From the NCBI RefSeq assembly GCF_001866645.1, contig NZ_MLYP01000036.1, forward strand, positions 1 through 64,000: a stretch of 64,000 nt of DNA, in the 5' to 3' direction. Position 1 is the first letter of the stretch, and each line of letters starts with the position of its first letter. Shown one piece after another: positions 8,995 to 18,561 of the stretch. A program made the position numbers and the translations under genes. This DNA comes from Streptomyces colonosanans (GTDB lineage: Bacteria; Actinomycetota; Actinomycetes; Streptomycetales; Streptomycetaceae). The notes under the pieces were generated by a model. That model saw only the letters and a program-made list of their open reading frames with translations, did not search any database and was not told the DNA's origin.

Positions 8995-9441
8995 CTCGGA
9001 AGACCTCCGGAAGATCGACATCGTTGCCCTTATGGTGCTGGCGGAATGTCAGTTTTGGCGGCAACCGAAGGAGTTGCCCGGTTACGCGTCGCGGATCGGC
9101 GCTCGGTGCGCGGCTCCTGGGCGCGCCGCGTGCCACTCGAGAACACCGCGGTCGTAGGCGAGGAGCCCGATGGGGGCGGCCGGATCCGCCTTCAGGGGCC
9201 GGGCGAAGCCGAGTTGGCGGGTACGGCCGCCCTGGTGCCGCCGGGCACCATCAGAAAGAGAGACCCGTGGTCACCCGTCCCGGGGAGGACGGTCATACCG
9301 CGGTACTCCATCGGCAGTATGACCCAATGCGTGCTCAGGTACGACGACGGGAAGAACGGCGCACGGCATCGTATTACCCATGAAAGCCGACCGTCCGCCC
9401 TGCCGGGCCCGCCGCTCCGGCCCCACGCAGAGGAGCCGCTC
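8995..9441. other. Divergent promoter region, no gene seen (447 bp)
   Basis: This separates the GH92 gene (minus) and the DMT transporter (plus), and must hold both promoters. I see no catabolite or regulator palindrome that I would defend, and no small gene with a ribosome binding site. Confidence 0.45.
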
Positions 9442-10569
9442 ATGAGCGCCCTCGCGTTGTCCGTGCTCCTGTCGCTCGTCTCCGCCGTCGCGTACGCGGG
9501 CGGGGCGATCATGCAGGAGCAGGTGGCCGTCGCCTCGCCGGGCCGGCGCTACGCGCCGCTGCACCGGCCGGGCTGGTGGGCCGCCGTCATGTTGAACGGT
9601 CTCGGCGCGCTGCTGCACGTGGTGGCGCTCGCCTACGGTCCTTTGAGCCTGGTCCAGCCGCTGGGCGCGCTCACCATCGTGTTCGCGCTGCCGATGGCGT
9701 CCCTGTTCGTGGGCCGCAGGGCCGGGGCGAACGCCTGGCGGGGTGCCGTCATGGCGACGGTGGGTCTGGCAGGCCTGCTCTCCCTGGTCATCGCCTCCGA
9801 CGCCCGGTCACTGAGCAACGCCCAGCGCGTGATGGTGGCCCTGGTCACTGTCGGTGGCATCGTGGCGCTGATGATCGCGGCCCGCGCGGCGCACCGTCAT
9901 CCGGCGGTGCGCAGTGTGCTGCTGGCGGTCGCGTCCGGTGTCGCGTTCGGTATGTCGTCGGTGTTCACGAAGACGGTCGCGGTGGACTGGACGAGCGGAG
10001 TCTCCCCCGACGACCTGCCGAGCCTGGCGGTGATAGGTGTCTTCGCGATGGCCGGCATGCTGCTGTCGCAGGCTTCCTACCGCGGCGCGGGCCTCGCGGC
10101 GCCGCTTGCCACACTGACGGTCGTGAACCCGGTGGTGGCGGCCGCGGTGGGCATCACGTCGTTCGGGGAGACCTTCCGCTACGGCACCACGGGCACCGCG
10201 CTCGCCCTGGGCTGCGGAGTCGTCGCCGGGGGCGGTCTGATCCTGCTGACCACGGAGCGGATGGGCCGCGAACCGCGTGCGGTGACGGCCGCCGGGGCCG
10301 TCACCGAGCCGGCCGGGGAGCCCATCACGGCAACCGTCATCGAGCCGGAGCCCGTCGGGGACGTCTTGGCCTCGGTACCCGTCCAGGCCAGTGCCCCGAC
10401 CCAGGAGAACCTGCTCGTACCGGCGCCGTTCCAGGGGGGCGGGCACGAGGACGGGGACAGGGAGCCGGCCCGCCTCGGCGAGCCGATCTGCCTGTACGGC
10501 CCCTTCTGCGGTGGCCTGTTCGTGCCGACGCACCTGCTGGACCGGCATCAGGCTCACGCCAAGTCCTGA
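9442..10569 (+). CDS. DMT-superfamily membrane transporter (EamA-like) with long tail
   Basis: The 375-residue protein has nine or ten hydrophobic segments in its first 285 residues, arranged as in the drug/metabolite transporter superfamily (opening LSVLLSLVSAVAYAGGAIMQ; LSLVQPLGALTIVFALP in the first half; LATLTVVNPVVAAAVG in the second). Residues 290-375 form a hydrophilic tail rich in P, E and A that ends with two cysteines. AGGAG lies 7 nt before the ATG. The substrate cannot be predicted. It ends 57 nt from the convergent Rpf-like gene. Confidence 0.8.
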   Translation: MSALALSVLLSLVSAVAYAGGAIMQEQVAVASPGRRYAPLHRPGWWAAVMLNGLGALLHVVALAYGPLSLVQPLGALTIVFALPMASLFVGRRAGANAWRGAVMATVGLAGLLSLVIASDARSLSNAQRVMVALVTVGGIVALMIAARAAHRHPAVRSVLLAVASGVAFGMSSVFTKTVAVDWTSGVSPDDLPSLAVIGVFAMAGMLLSQASYRGAGLAAPLATLTVVNPVVAAAVGITSFGETFRYGTTGTALALGCGVVAGGGLILLTTERMGREPRAVTAAGAVTEPAGEPITATVIEPEPVGDVLASVPVQASAPTQENLLVPAPFQGGGHEDGDREPARLGEPICLYGPFCGGLFVPTHLLDRHQAHAKS

Positions 10570-10626
10570 CCGGGCCACGGCCGTAGCCCGTCCTCCTGGC
10601 GGCGGCCACCGCCCGCCCCGTGCGCG

Positions 10627-11877
<1,251 letters not shown>

Positions 11878-11906
11878 TCAACAAGACGTGGTTCCCGTCT
11901 TGTTGA
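11878..11906. promoter_or_regulatory. Perfect 11-bp dyad between Rpf-like gene and gnd
   Basis: The arms TCAACAAGACG and CGTCTTGTTGA are perfect inverted repeats around a 7-base spacer. The site lies 87 bp upstream of the Rpf-like gene and 196 bp upstream of gnd. It is AT-richer than its surroundings and no gene ends nearby, so an operator is more likely than a terminator. A partial copy (ACAAGACGG) sits about 30 bp away at 11849. The binding protein is unknown. Confidence 0.45.
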
Positions 11907-12102
11907 CGCCATCCGCGCGGCGGGGACGGACAAGGTCCATCCGTGTCGTCCTCACCGGGAGATCCGGACATGCGAGGGGCGTACCGGCACGTCAGGATGG
12001 TCACCGGTCCATACTGACCCGCACGACCGGAACCACTCATCGAGGACGTCTTCAGGACCGAACCGGCATCGCCGATTCCATGATCTCTAGGAGCCAACCG
12101 TT

Positions 12103-13542
12103 ATGAGCACGTCAGCCCAGATCGGCGTCTCGGGACTCGCGGTCATGGGCCGCAACCTCGCGCGCAACTTCGCGCGCAACGGCTACACGGTCGCCCTGCA
12201 CAACCGGACCGTGTACCGGACGCACGACCTCGTGAAGGAATTCGGACACGAGGGCGACTTCGTGCCGACCGAGACCGTCGAGGAGTTCGTGGCCGCGCTG
12301 GAGCGGCCCCGACGCCTGATGATCATGGTGAAGGCAGGCGCGCCGACCGATGCCGTGATCCAGGAGTTCGCCCCGCTCCTGGAGCCCGGCGACATGATCA
12401 TCGACGGCGGCAACGCGCACTTCGCGGACACCCGCCGCCGGGAGAAGGAGCTGCGCGAGCGGGGCATCCACTTCGTGGGCACCGGCGTCTCCGGCGGCGA
12501 GGAGGGCGCGCTGCACGGGCCGAGCATCATGCCGGGCGGCTCGACGGAGTCGTACGCCTCCCTCGGTCCGATGCTGGAGAAGATCTCCGCGAAGGCGAAG
12601 GACGGCGCACCGTGCGTGACCCACGTCGGACCGGACGGTGCCGGCCACTTCGTGAAGATGGTCCACAACGGCATCGAGTACGCCGACATGCAACTGATCG
12701 GCGAGGCCTACCAGTTGCTGCGTGATGTCGCAGGCCGCTCCCCCGCGCAGATCGCGGAGATCTTCCGCGCCTGGAACACCGGTCGCCTGGACTCGTATCT
12801 GATCGAGATCACGGCGGAGGTGCTCTCCCACGTGGACGCGGCGACCGGCAAGCCGTTCGTGGACGTGGTCCTCGACCAGGCGGAGCAGAAGGGCACCGGC
12901 CGCTGGACCGTGCAGATCGCGCTCGCCCTGGGTGTGCCGGTGCCGGGCATCGCGGAGGCGGTGTTCGCCCGCTCGCTGTCCGGGCACACGGCGCTGCGCA
13001 AGGCCTCGCGCGGCCTCGCCGGGCCGAAGGCGGCACCGCTGGGCGAGGCGGAGGCGGCAGCGTTCGCGGACCGTGTGGAGCAGGCACTGTACGCCTCGAA
13101 GATCGTGTCCTACACCCAGGGCTTCCATGAGATCGCGGCGGGCAGCGAGGAGTACGACTGGAACATCGACCTCGGCAAGGTGGCCTCCATCTGGCGCGGC
13201 GGCTGCATCATCCGGGCGGCCTTCCTGGACCGTATCCGCGCCGCCTACGACGCCCGGGCGGACCTGCCGAGCCTGCTGTCGGACAAGACGTTCGCGCAGG
13301 AGATCGCGGACGCGCAGGACGACTGGCGCGAGGTCCTCGTCGCCGCGACCCGCCAGGGCGTCCCCACGCCGGGTTTCGCCGCGGCGCTCGCCTACTACGA
13401 CGCCCTGCGCGCCGAGCGGCTGCCCGCCGCGCTCACCCAGGGGCAGCGGGACTTCTTCGGGGCGCACACGTATCGGCGGACCGACCGCGAGGGCTCGTTC
13501 CACACACTGTGGGGCGAGGACCGGTCGGAGGTCGAGGCCTAG
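12103..13542 (+). CDS. gnd: 6-phosphogluconate dehydrogenase, decarboxylating
   Basis: The 479-residue enzyme has the NADP-binding loop GVSGLAVMGRNLARN at its start, the substrate motif GVSGGEEGA and the catalytic segment KMVHNGIEYADMQLIGEAY with the essential lysine and asparagine. Length and motifs fit the long-chain homodimeric family. It converts 6-phosphogluconate to ribulose 5-phosphate, CO2 and NADPH in the cytosol (pentose phosphate pathway). ATG 12103 is preceded by TAGGAG. The gene ends in TAG at 13540-13542, exactly at the edge of a MITE-like repeat. Streptomyces often have more than one gnd copy, so this may be the second. Confidence 0.95.
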   Translation: MSTSAQIGVSGLAVMGRNLARNFARNGYTVALHNRTVYRTHDLVKEFGHEGDFVPTETVEEFVAALERPRRLMIMVKAGAPTDAVIQEFAPLLEPGDMIIDGGNAHFADTRRREKELRERGIHFVGTGVSGGEEGALHGPSIMPGGSTESYASLGPMLEKISAKAKDGAPCVTHVGPDGAGHFVKMVHNGIEYADMQLIGEAYQLLRDVAGRSPAQIAEIFRAWNTGRLDSYLIEITAEVLSHVDAATGKPFVDVVLDQAEQKGTGRWTVQIALALGVPVPGIAEAVFARSLSGHTALRKASRGLAGPKAAPLGEAEAAAFADRVEQALYASKIVSYTQGFHEIAAGSEEYDWNIDLGKVASIWRGGCIIRAAFLDRIRAAYDARADLPSLLSDKTFAQEIADAQDDWREVLVAATRQGVPTPGFAAALAYYDALRAERLPAALTQGQRDFFGAHTYRRTDREGSFHTLWGEDRSEVEA

Positions 13543-13778
13543 CCAGGGCCTTTACGCACATTCCCGTCGTCGCCCGAAGGGCGGCCCCGCGGCGTCTGGT
13601 GCGCGCTCTGGGGCCCCCTGCTCGAAGCAGCTTGAGGGAATGCCGGGCGGAAGTCCTCGTACTGGACGTACTTGGGCTTTCGCCCGGTGCGGCGAGTGGG
13701 GCTCACCCCTGCTCGAAAAGTTTGGGGGAGCGTGCCAGGCGTCGCGGGGCAGACGGGAATGTGACGACAGGCCCTGGC
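13542..13778. repeat. MITE-like repeat, copy 2 (variant ends)
   Basis: The ends 13542-13568 and 13752-13778 form a 27-bp terminal inverted repeat with four mismatches (GCCAGGGCCT at the outer edge, CACATTCCCGTC at the inner). The core GTACTGGACGTACTTGGG (near 13659) and GGCGTCGCG are shared with copies 1 and 3, but the terminal repeats differ, so it is a second subtype. The left end abuts the gnd stop codon. No transposase gene is inside. Confidence 0.7.
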
Positions 13779-13790
13779 CGCGGGCATGAC

Positions 13791-13814
13791 GGTGGCCCGG
13801 CGCACCGGGCCACC
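13791..13814 (-). terminator. Hairpin terminator, proline-rich gene
   Basis: A perfect 10-bp stem GGTGGCCCGG / CCGGGCCACC with loop CGCA lies 22 nt beyond the stop of the minus-strand proline-rich gene. It could also stop transcripts from gnd. Confidence 0.6.
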
Positions 13815-13835
13815 TCCGTTGTTCACCAACCACCC

Positions 13836-14147
13836 TTACTTCAGCGGCGGCCCCGGTTCGGGCTCGGGAACGGGGTCCGGGCCCGGTGGCTGAGGGATCG
13901 GCGACGGGGACGGCTCGGGGGTGGGGCTCGGTTCCGGACCGGGTACGGGCTCCGGGACGGGCTGTGGACTGTCGGGACCGGGGCCGGGGAGGGGGCCGGG
14001 CCCCGGCGGCTCGGGGGGCATGGGCCCCGGTTCGGGTGGCACGGGTCCGGGTGCGGGGCCCGGTTCGGGGGTCGGCTCCGGTCCCGGGGTCGGTCCCGGC
14101 CCGGGGGGCGGTCCCGGCTGTGCGGGATCGGGGAACGGCTGCGTCAT
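13836..14147 (-). CDS. Proline-rich repeat protein, 103 aa
   Basis: The product starts MTQPFPDPAQPG and is then almost entirely P, G and E with D and S, in short repeats such as PEPGP and PGPGP, ending PEPEPGPPLK. It lacks a signal peptide and membrane segment and is surely unfolded or polyproline-II. GGAGG lies about 6 nt before ATG 14147, which makes it a likely real gene despite low complexity. A decayed second copy lies at 15.9-16.1 kb. No function can be assigned. Confidence 0.6.
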   Translation of the reverse strand: MTQPFPDPAQPGPPPGPGPTPGPEPTPEPGPAPGPVPPEPGPMPPEPPGPGPLPGPGPDSPQPVPEPVPGPEPSPTPEPSPSPIPQPPGPDPVPEPEPGPPLK

Positions 14148-14342
14148 CGTGTCCTCCAGCCAGTCATTGCATCGGCCCTGGACTACGAGCATGGTATGCA
14201 CGTCGACGGGCCGACTGGCGCCCGTTCAGGGATGGTCGCTCAGATGGGGCTGATGGCGAACATGGCGCAGGCCCGGGTGCGCAGCAGCGCCTGCCCCGCA
14301 GCCTGACCCGGACGGCTGAACCGATCCGGCCAAGTCGGATGT

Positions 14343-14430
14343 TTTACCCCGTAGGCAAATACCCCGCCAGGTGTTTGACCGCCTTCCGGGCACCTCCGTA
14401 CACTCACCGGCAATAAACCCCCCGGGGTAT
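14343..14430 (+). promoter_or_regulatory. Promoter of SQR-like gene with ATACCCC half-sites
   Basis: A -35-like TTGACC (14375-14380), an 18-bp spacer and a -10-like TACACT (14399-14404) point toward the flavoprotein gene. Flanking it are ATACCCC (around 14359), TTACCCC (14344) and GGGGTAT (14424-14430). Such C-rich/G-rich half-sites are typical operators of CsoR/CstR-family repressors, which control sulfide-oxidising genes in other bacteria. The regulator gene is not in the window. The operator call is inference. Confidence 0.4.
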
Positions 14431-14573
14431 TCAAGGAGGTGCCGAGTCGACTTGCGGAGCCGCCTCCAGGCGCGCGCCACGGCCTCGGTCGGCAGGCGGG
14501 GACGCGGCCCCCACGGCCTCGACGCCGACGATCCACCTCACGGACGCAGGGTCAGACGGAAAGGATCTCCATC

Positions 14574-15803
14574 ATGGTCGCCAGCCCTTCACCCCACAAC
14601 CAGGCGATCGCCGGCCGACACCGCGTCGCCGTGATCGGCGGCGGCAGCGCCGGCATCAGCGTCGCGGCCCGCCTGCGCCGTGCCGGCGTCACCGACATCA
14701 CCCTCGTCGAACCGTCCGACACGCACTGGTACCAGCCCCTGTGGACCCTGGTCGGCGGCGGTCAGGCCTCCTTGCGCAGCACCCGCCGTTCCGAGGCGTC
14801 CGTCATCCCCGACGGAGTGCGCTGGATACGCCGGCACGCCCTCGCCGTCGACCCCGACGCCCGCACCGTCACACTGTCCGGCGGCGACGAACTCGCCTAT
14901 GAGCACCTCGTGATGGCCCCCGGGCTGCAACTGGACTGGGATGCCGTGCCCGGGCTCGCCAAGGCGGTGGGACATGACCGGGTGAGCAGCAACTACGCAC
15001 CGGAGTACGCCCCGCGCACCTGGGACCTGATCAAGCGGATGCGCTCCGGCACGGCCGTGTTCACGCACCCGGCCACGCCTCTCAAGTGCGGCGGCGCACC
15101 GCAGAAGATCGCGTACCTGGCCGCCGACTACTGGCGCAAGCAGAAGGTCCTCGACCGGATCCGCATCATTCTGGTCCTTCCCGACCCGACCCTGTTCAAG
15201 GTGCCCGAGTGGGCCCGCACCTTGGAGCAGGTGACCGCCCGGTACGGCATCGAGGTGCGGCTGCGGTCGGAGATGACCGCCGTGGACGGCGACCGCCGCG
15301 AGGTCGTTCTCACCGACCACGCGAACGGCACGGAGGAGACCGTTCACTACGACCTCCTGCACGCCGTCCCGCCGCAGAGCGCGCCCGACTGGGTCAAGGA
15401 CAGCCCGCTCGCCGACCCGGCGAATCCCCTGGGGTTCGTCGCCGCGGACAAGCACACGCTGCAGCACCCGCAGTACCCGAACGTGTTCGCGCTCGGCGAC
15501 GTGGCGAACCTGCCGACCTCCAAGACCGGTGCGGCCGTGCGCAAGCAGGCCCCGGTCGTAGCCGCCAACCTGCTGGACGCGATGAAGGGCAAGACCCCGA
15601 CGCGCCGGTACGACGGCTACACCTCGTGCCCGCTGGTGACCGCGCGCGACCGGATGCTGCTCGCCGAGTTCGACTACGACCTGAAGCCCTCGCCCACCTT
15701 TCCGCTGATCAACACCTTCAAGGAGCGGCGCGACATGTGGGTGTTCAAGCGGTACGTACTGCCACCGGTGTACTGGCACGGCATGCTCACCGGCCGCCTG
15801 TGA
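14574..15803 (+). CDS. Sulfide:quinone oxidoreductase-like FAD flavoprotein
   Basis: The 409-residue protein has the FAD-binding loop VAVIGGGSAGISVAARL (GxGxxG) near residue 20, the SQR-like segment HWYQPLWTLVGGGQ, the motif PLKCGGAPQK with a cysteine, and the second FAD contact FALGDVANLPTSKTGAAV. The tail has an amphipathic or hydrophobic end (VLPPVYWHGMLTGRL) of the kind that docks SQRs to the membrane. SQRs oxidise sulfide to polysulfide and pass electrons to quinone; only two of the usual three cysteines are evident, so a related role (type II SQR or NADH dehydrogenase-like) remains possible. Start ATG 14574 has AAGGA 9 nt upstream. Confidence 0.75.
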   Translation: MVASPSPHNQAIAGRHRVAVIGGGSAGISVAARLRRAGVTDITLVEPSDTHWYQPLWTLVGGGQASLRSTRRSEASVIPDGVRWIRRHALAVDPDARTVTLSGGDELAYEHLVMAPGLQLDWDAVPGLAKAVGHDRVSSNYAPEYAPRTWDLIKRMRSGTAVFTHPATPLKCGGAPQKIAYLAADYWRKQKVLDRIRIILVLPDPTLFKVPEWARTLEQVTARYGIEVRLRSEMTAVDGDRREVVLTDHANGTEETVHYDLLHAVPPQSAPDWVKDSPLADPANPLGFVAADKHTLQHPQYPNVFALGDVANLPTSKTGAAVRKQAPVVAANLLDAMKGKTPTRRYDGYTSCPLVTARDRMLLAEFDYDLKPSPTFPLINTFKERRDMWVFKRYVLPPVYWHGMLTGRL

Positions 15804-15810
15804 CCGACCG

Positions 15811-15835
15811 GCCCGGGTTTACCCTGCCCGGGCCT
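15811..15835 (+). terminator. Hairpin terminator after SQR-like gene
   Basis: A perfect 8-bp GC stem GGCCCGGG / CCCGGGCC with a 9-base loop lies 8 nt after the stop codon. Confidence 0.65.
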
Positions 15836-15939
15836 GTCCTCTCCACGCAAACACGTCAGCGTTCGTCGTCCTTCGGACGTCACTGACACACCGGTCTCTC
15901 ACAGCCCGGGATCCGAGGCGACGCTGACTGTTCGGGGGG

Positions 15940-16110
15940 CACGGTTCCGGCCCGGGTTCGGAGACCAGCAGCGGATGGTCGGGGCCCGTGCCGGGGAGGG
16001 GGCGGGTCCTGGCGGCGAGGGCCCTGGTGCGGGCGGTGCGAATGGGGCTCCGGGCGCGGGGCCCGGTTAGTGTGTCAGCTCCGGTCCCGAGGTCGATCCC
16101 CGCCCTGCAA
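15940..16110 (-). pseudogene. Decayed copy of the proline-rich repeat gene
   Basis: The stretch resembles the antisense of 13.9-14.1 kb base by base over long parts (for example GCCGGGGAGGGGGC, GCGGGGCCCGGTT and GTCAGCTCCGGTCCCGAGGTCG against the matching segment of the intact gene). The reading frame is broken and no start with a ribosome binding site remains. It is best explained as a duplicate left behind on the other side of the SQR-like gene. 16111-16313 holds nothing else except the promoter of the toxin-antitoxin pair. Confidence 0.5.
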
Positions 16111-16313
16111 ACCAGGGAAATCTGCGCATCGCAGCCCGCCCTTCCCTTGGAGCGCATATGCCTGCTCGGCGAGGCTATGCGCGACCTCCACACGGCTGTC
16201 AACCTCTGCGCGCGCAACCACACCCTCACCTGCGCCCTCGCTGCTCACTCGATGGCGTGAAGCCGTCCCCGCTTGAGGTCGCCCCCCTCCGGAACCTCGG
16301 TATGGTCGACGGT

Positions 16314-16625
16314 ATGGCAACGAAGAAGTACACCGTGACGCTCCCCGAAGAGCTGGCTGAGGCCATCCGCGCCGAGGTGGGACCCGGCGGTTTCAGTCGC
16401 TATGTCACCCATGCCATAGAGCGCCAGCGGGAGCAGGACCGGCTCGGGGAAGCAATCGCATGGTGGGAGAAGGAGTATGGCGAGGTCACCGAGGCCGAGT
16501 TGGCCGAGGCGGAGGCCGAGCACCGGGAAATCGAGCGTAGGCATGCCGACCTGGCCCGCGCCCAGCGCGTAGCTGCCGGTGAGCCGGTTGAGTCGGCGCC
16601 CGAGCAGCGGGGAGCAGCAGCGTGA
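16314..16625 (+). CDS. Antitoxin, ribbon-helix-helix type (VapB-like)
   Basis: The 103-residue protein begins MATKKYTVTLPEELAEAIRA, a ribbon-helix-helix start (KYTVTLPEEL strand then helix), followed by GGFSRYVTHAIER and a long acidic/helical C-terminal part that would wrap the toxin. It overlaps the PIN toxin gene by 4 bp (GTGA), the classic coupling of toxin-antitoxin operons. Start is ATG 16314 or ATG 16302; neither has a strong ribosome binding site, so the message may be leaderless. Expected to bind its own promoter as autorepressor. Confidence 0.8.
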   Translation: MATKKYTVTLPEELAEAIRAEVGPGGFSRYVTHAIERQREQDRLGEAIAWWEKEYGEVTEAELAEAEAEHREIERRHADLARAQRVAAGEPVESAPEQRGAAA

Positions 16626-17020
16626 CGGCGGACGCCGCCTACCTTCTGGACTGCGAGGGCCTGTCGCGCTGGGTGCGCGGCGAGCGGCGCATGGGCGTCC
16701 GGATCAAGGAGGCCCATCGACTCGGCATCCGCGTCATGACCACGTCCATGACACTGATCGAGGCATACGACATGCGCACGTACATCCCTGCCTGGCACTG
16801 GGCACTGTGCCGTGTCCGCGTCGAGCCGGTGACCGAGGAGATCGCCAAGGAGGCCATCGGCCTCCTCATGGAGGCCGGCCTCCATGGTCACAAGTACGCC
16901 ATCGACGCGGCTCTTGCCGCCGTCGCCCTGCGGCAGCCGGGGCCGGTCACCGTCTTCACCTCCGACGAGGACGACCTGCGCAAGCTCTGCGGAGACCGCG
17001 TGGTGGTCATGAACCTGTGA
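16622..17020 (+). CDS. PIN-domain toxin (VapC-like ribonuclease)
   Basis: The 132-residue protein has the four acidic positions of a PIN nuclease: D10 (AYLLDCEGL), E47 (MTLIEAYD), D95 (KYAIDAALAA) and D115/D117 (FTSDEDDL). These bind Mg2+ or Mn2+ for cleavage of tRNA or other RNA. It starts with GTG overlapping the stop of the antitoxin gene, so both are made from one message. Toxins of this group slow translation when antitoxin is degraded. All catalytic residues are in place, so it should be active. Confidence 0.85.
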   Translation: MTADAAYLLDCEGLSRWVRGERRMGVRIKEAHRLGIRVMTTSMTLIEAYDMRTYIPAWHWALCRVRVEPVTEEIAKEAIGLLMEAGLHGHKYAIDAALAAVALRQPGPVTVFTSDEDDLRKLCGDRVVVMNL

Positions 17021-17431
17021 GAGCTCGCGCACACATCCGACGCCGGTGATCTTGGAAAGAGCTTCCTTGCCTGGCCATCCGCCCCGCCGTCAGACCTCGG
17101 CGGGCTCCCGCTTCACGGCCCCCCACCAATTCGCGGAGCTTCTCACGCGTCTCCGCATCCGTCGAGTGCACGATCGTGCCGACCATGCCCCGGGTCAGCA
17201 GGACCTTGTAGGTGTTGCGGATCAGGCGGTCCACGTCGACGTCCGGGGTGCTCGCGGTACTCGGCGCGCTGCTGCGTCTCGCGGGCGTACTGGGGGGCAA
17301 GGCTGGGAGTACAGGCGCCGGGCCTCGCGGTCGTCCGGCGTCCAGGAGGTGGGGCAGCGGCCAGGGGTGTTCGCGGCGCCGGGGTGCTGGGCTGCCAGTT
17401 CGCTGATCAGGGCTGTCGTCGGATTGCCGCC
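17007..17431 (-). pseudogene. Remnants: DUF2075 helicase tail and a broken small gene
   Basis: The frame ending at 17007 contains VDRLIRNTYKVLLTRGMVGT (about 17183-17240), the last conserved block of DUF2075 DNA/RNA helicase-like proteins, followed by HSTDAETREKLRELV. Nothing upstream encodes the helicase core. Just before it, another frame reads natural-looking sequence (ALISELAAQHPGAANTPG, then WTPDDREARRLYS) which shifts frame at about 17300 into YARETQQRAEYREHP. AGGAGG at 17431 stands before it, but the start codon is lost. Two decayed pieces are the simplest view. Confidence 0.5.
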
Positions 17432-17434
17432 CTC

Positions 17435-17773
17435 CTATCGTGAAGGTGGCAGGGGTGGCCATGATTCGGGCGGCAGCGGTGGCGGGGGCGAAGGGGGCGG
17501 GGGCGGCGGCGGCTCGCACGCCGGCAGCACCGGGCCGCCCGCGCGCAGGCGTGCGATGGTCAGCTCGGCCCGGCGGCGTGCGAGCGGCGCGTCGTCGCGT
17601 TCGAAGCAATAACGGATGCGGGTACGGCCGATGACCTCAGTGGACAGCAGCCGGTAGCCGAGCGCGTGGGCGATCCCCTCGACGTTGCGCGTAAAGAGGT
17701 TCTCCAAGGTGCCGAGCAGCAGCTCGATCCGGCCCCGGCCGTCGAAGAGGGCTACGATCTCCTCACTCTTCAC
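17435..17773 (-). CDS. Conserved hypothetical protein with polyproline tail, 112 aa
   Basis: The product starts VKSEEIVALFDGRGRIELLL from GTG 17773 and has a globular 85-residue part (NLFTRNVEGIAHALGYRLLS, TRIRYCFERDDAPLARRRA) followed by a tail that is nearly all proline and serine. No signal peptide or membrane segment. I do not recognise the family. It is divergent from the next gene, with 94 nt between starts. Confidence 0.5.
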   Translation of the reverse strand: MKSEEIVALFDGRGRIELLLGTLENLFTRNVEGIAHALGYRLLSTEVIGRTRIRYCFERDDAPLARRRAELTIARLRAGGPVLPACEPPPPPPPSPPPPLPPESWPPLPPSR

Positions 17774-17867
17774 TTGCCCCACACTCCCCGGAAAGACCGT
17801 CAGCCCCGCAGAGAGTACAGGCGGTGCCGGCGGTACACGAGCGAGGATGGAAGGGAGGAGCCGAGCG

Positions 17868-18398
17868 ATGGCACGGATGCTCGTCAAGGGTGACGACGTG
17901 GTCGTGCGCCTGTCGTGGTGGGAGAAGGCGGTCGCGCGCCGCGGCAGCGTGCGTCTGCCGTCGGCGGCGGTGTGCCGGGTGACCGTGGAACCCGACTGGT
18001 GGCGTGCGCTGCGTGGAGTCCGCCTGCGGGGCGTGTGGATTCCCGGCGCCCTCTGCGTCGGCACGCGTGTCCATCAAGGCGGGAAGGACTTCGTGGCCGT
18101 GCGGCCCGGCGGACCCGTGGTGTGCGTCGAACTCCGGCCTCCCGCGCCGTTCCGCCTTCTCGCCGTCTCCGTCCGATCCGGACCACAGGCCGAGGCCACG
18201 GCAGAGGGTCTCCGCCGAACCGCACCGAAGATCGACACCTCCACGCCGTGGCGGCAGCCGCTTCCCGTACCCGGGGAGGAGGGGGAGGAGCCGGGGCGTG
18301 GGGGGAGGCCGGCCAGGTGGCGCGTGACCCTGGGTTCTGGCCCACGCATCACCGTGCGCAGCCGACGTCCAGTACTTCGATCACGTCCCCGTGAATGA
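17868..18398 (+). CDS. Hypothetical protein, possible PH-like fold, 176 aa
   Basis: GGGAGGAG lies 7 nt before ATG 17868. The protein starts MARMLVKGDDVVVRLSWWEK and alternates short strands with W/R-rich turns (VTVEPDWWRALRGVRLRGVW, FVAVRPGGPVVCVELRP), as in small membrane-associated PH-like bacterial proteins. The region up to about IDTSTPWRQPLP is natural; the last 45 residues are G/R/E-rich and run into the convergent gene, so an original stop may have been lost. Function unknown. Confidence 0.5.
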   Translation: MARMLVKGDDVVVRLSWWEKAVARRGSVRLPSAAVCRVTVEPDWWRALRGVRLRGVWIPGALCVGTRVHQGGKDFVAVRPGGPVVCVELRPPAPFRLLAVSVRSGPQAEATAEGLRRTAPKIDTSTPWRQPLPVPGEEGEEPGRGGRPARWRVTLGSGPRITVRSRRPVLRSRPRE

Positions 18399-18561
18399 TG
18401 TACACGAGCCAGCACCACTCACCGAACGCCGCAGCCAGATCCGGGACCTGCGCCTCCGGATCGCTGGCCACAGCGTCGATGAGCTTGATGATCTCCTCGT
18501 GCACCTCGTCCGGGACGTCGAACAGCACGTCGGCAGCGCGTTGGATCAGTTCGACTTTCAC
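18349..18561 (-). CDS. Small hypothetical protein, 70 aa, RelE/ParE-like character
   Basis: From GTG 18561 the protein reads VKVELIQRAADVLFDVPDE and ends GEWCWLVYIIHGDVIEVLDV. The order helix, helix, then hydrophobic strands ending in EVLDVG recalls RelE/ParE toxins, but the usual basic active-site residues are not clear. It overlaps the 3' end of the convergent plus-strand gene. Treat the toxin idea as weak. Confidence 0.45.
   Translation of the reverse strand: MKVELIQRAADVLFDVPDEVHEEIIKLIDAVASDPEAQVPDLAAAFGEWCWLVYIIHGDVIEVLDVGCAR

Noticed and set aside
13549..13829. ORFs encoding peptides such as GRKPKYVQYEDF
   Set aside because: They are translations of the repeat core seen in several copies, not proteins.
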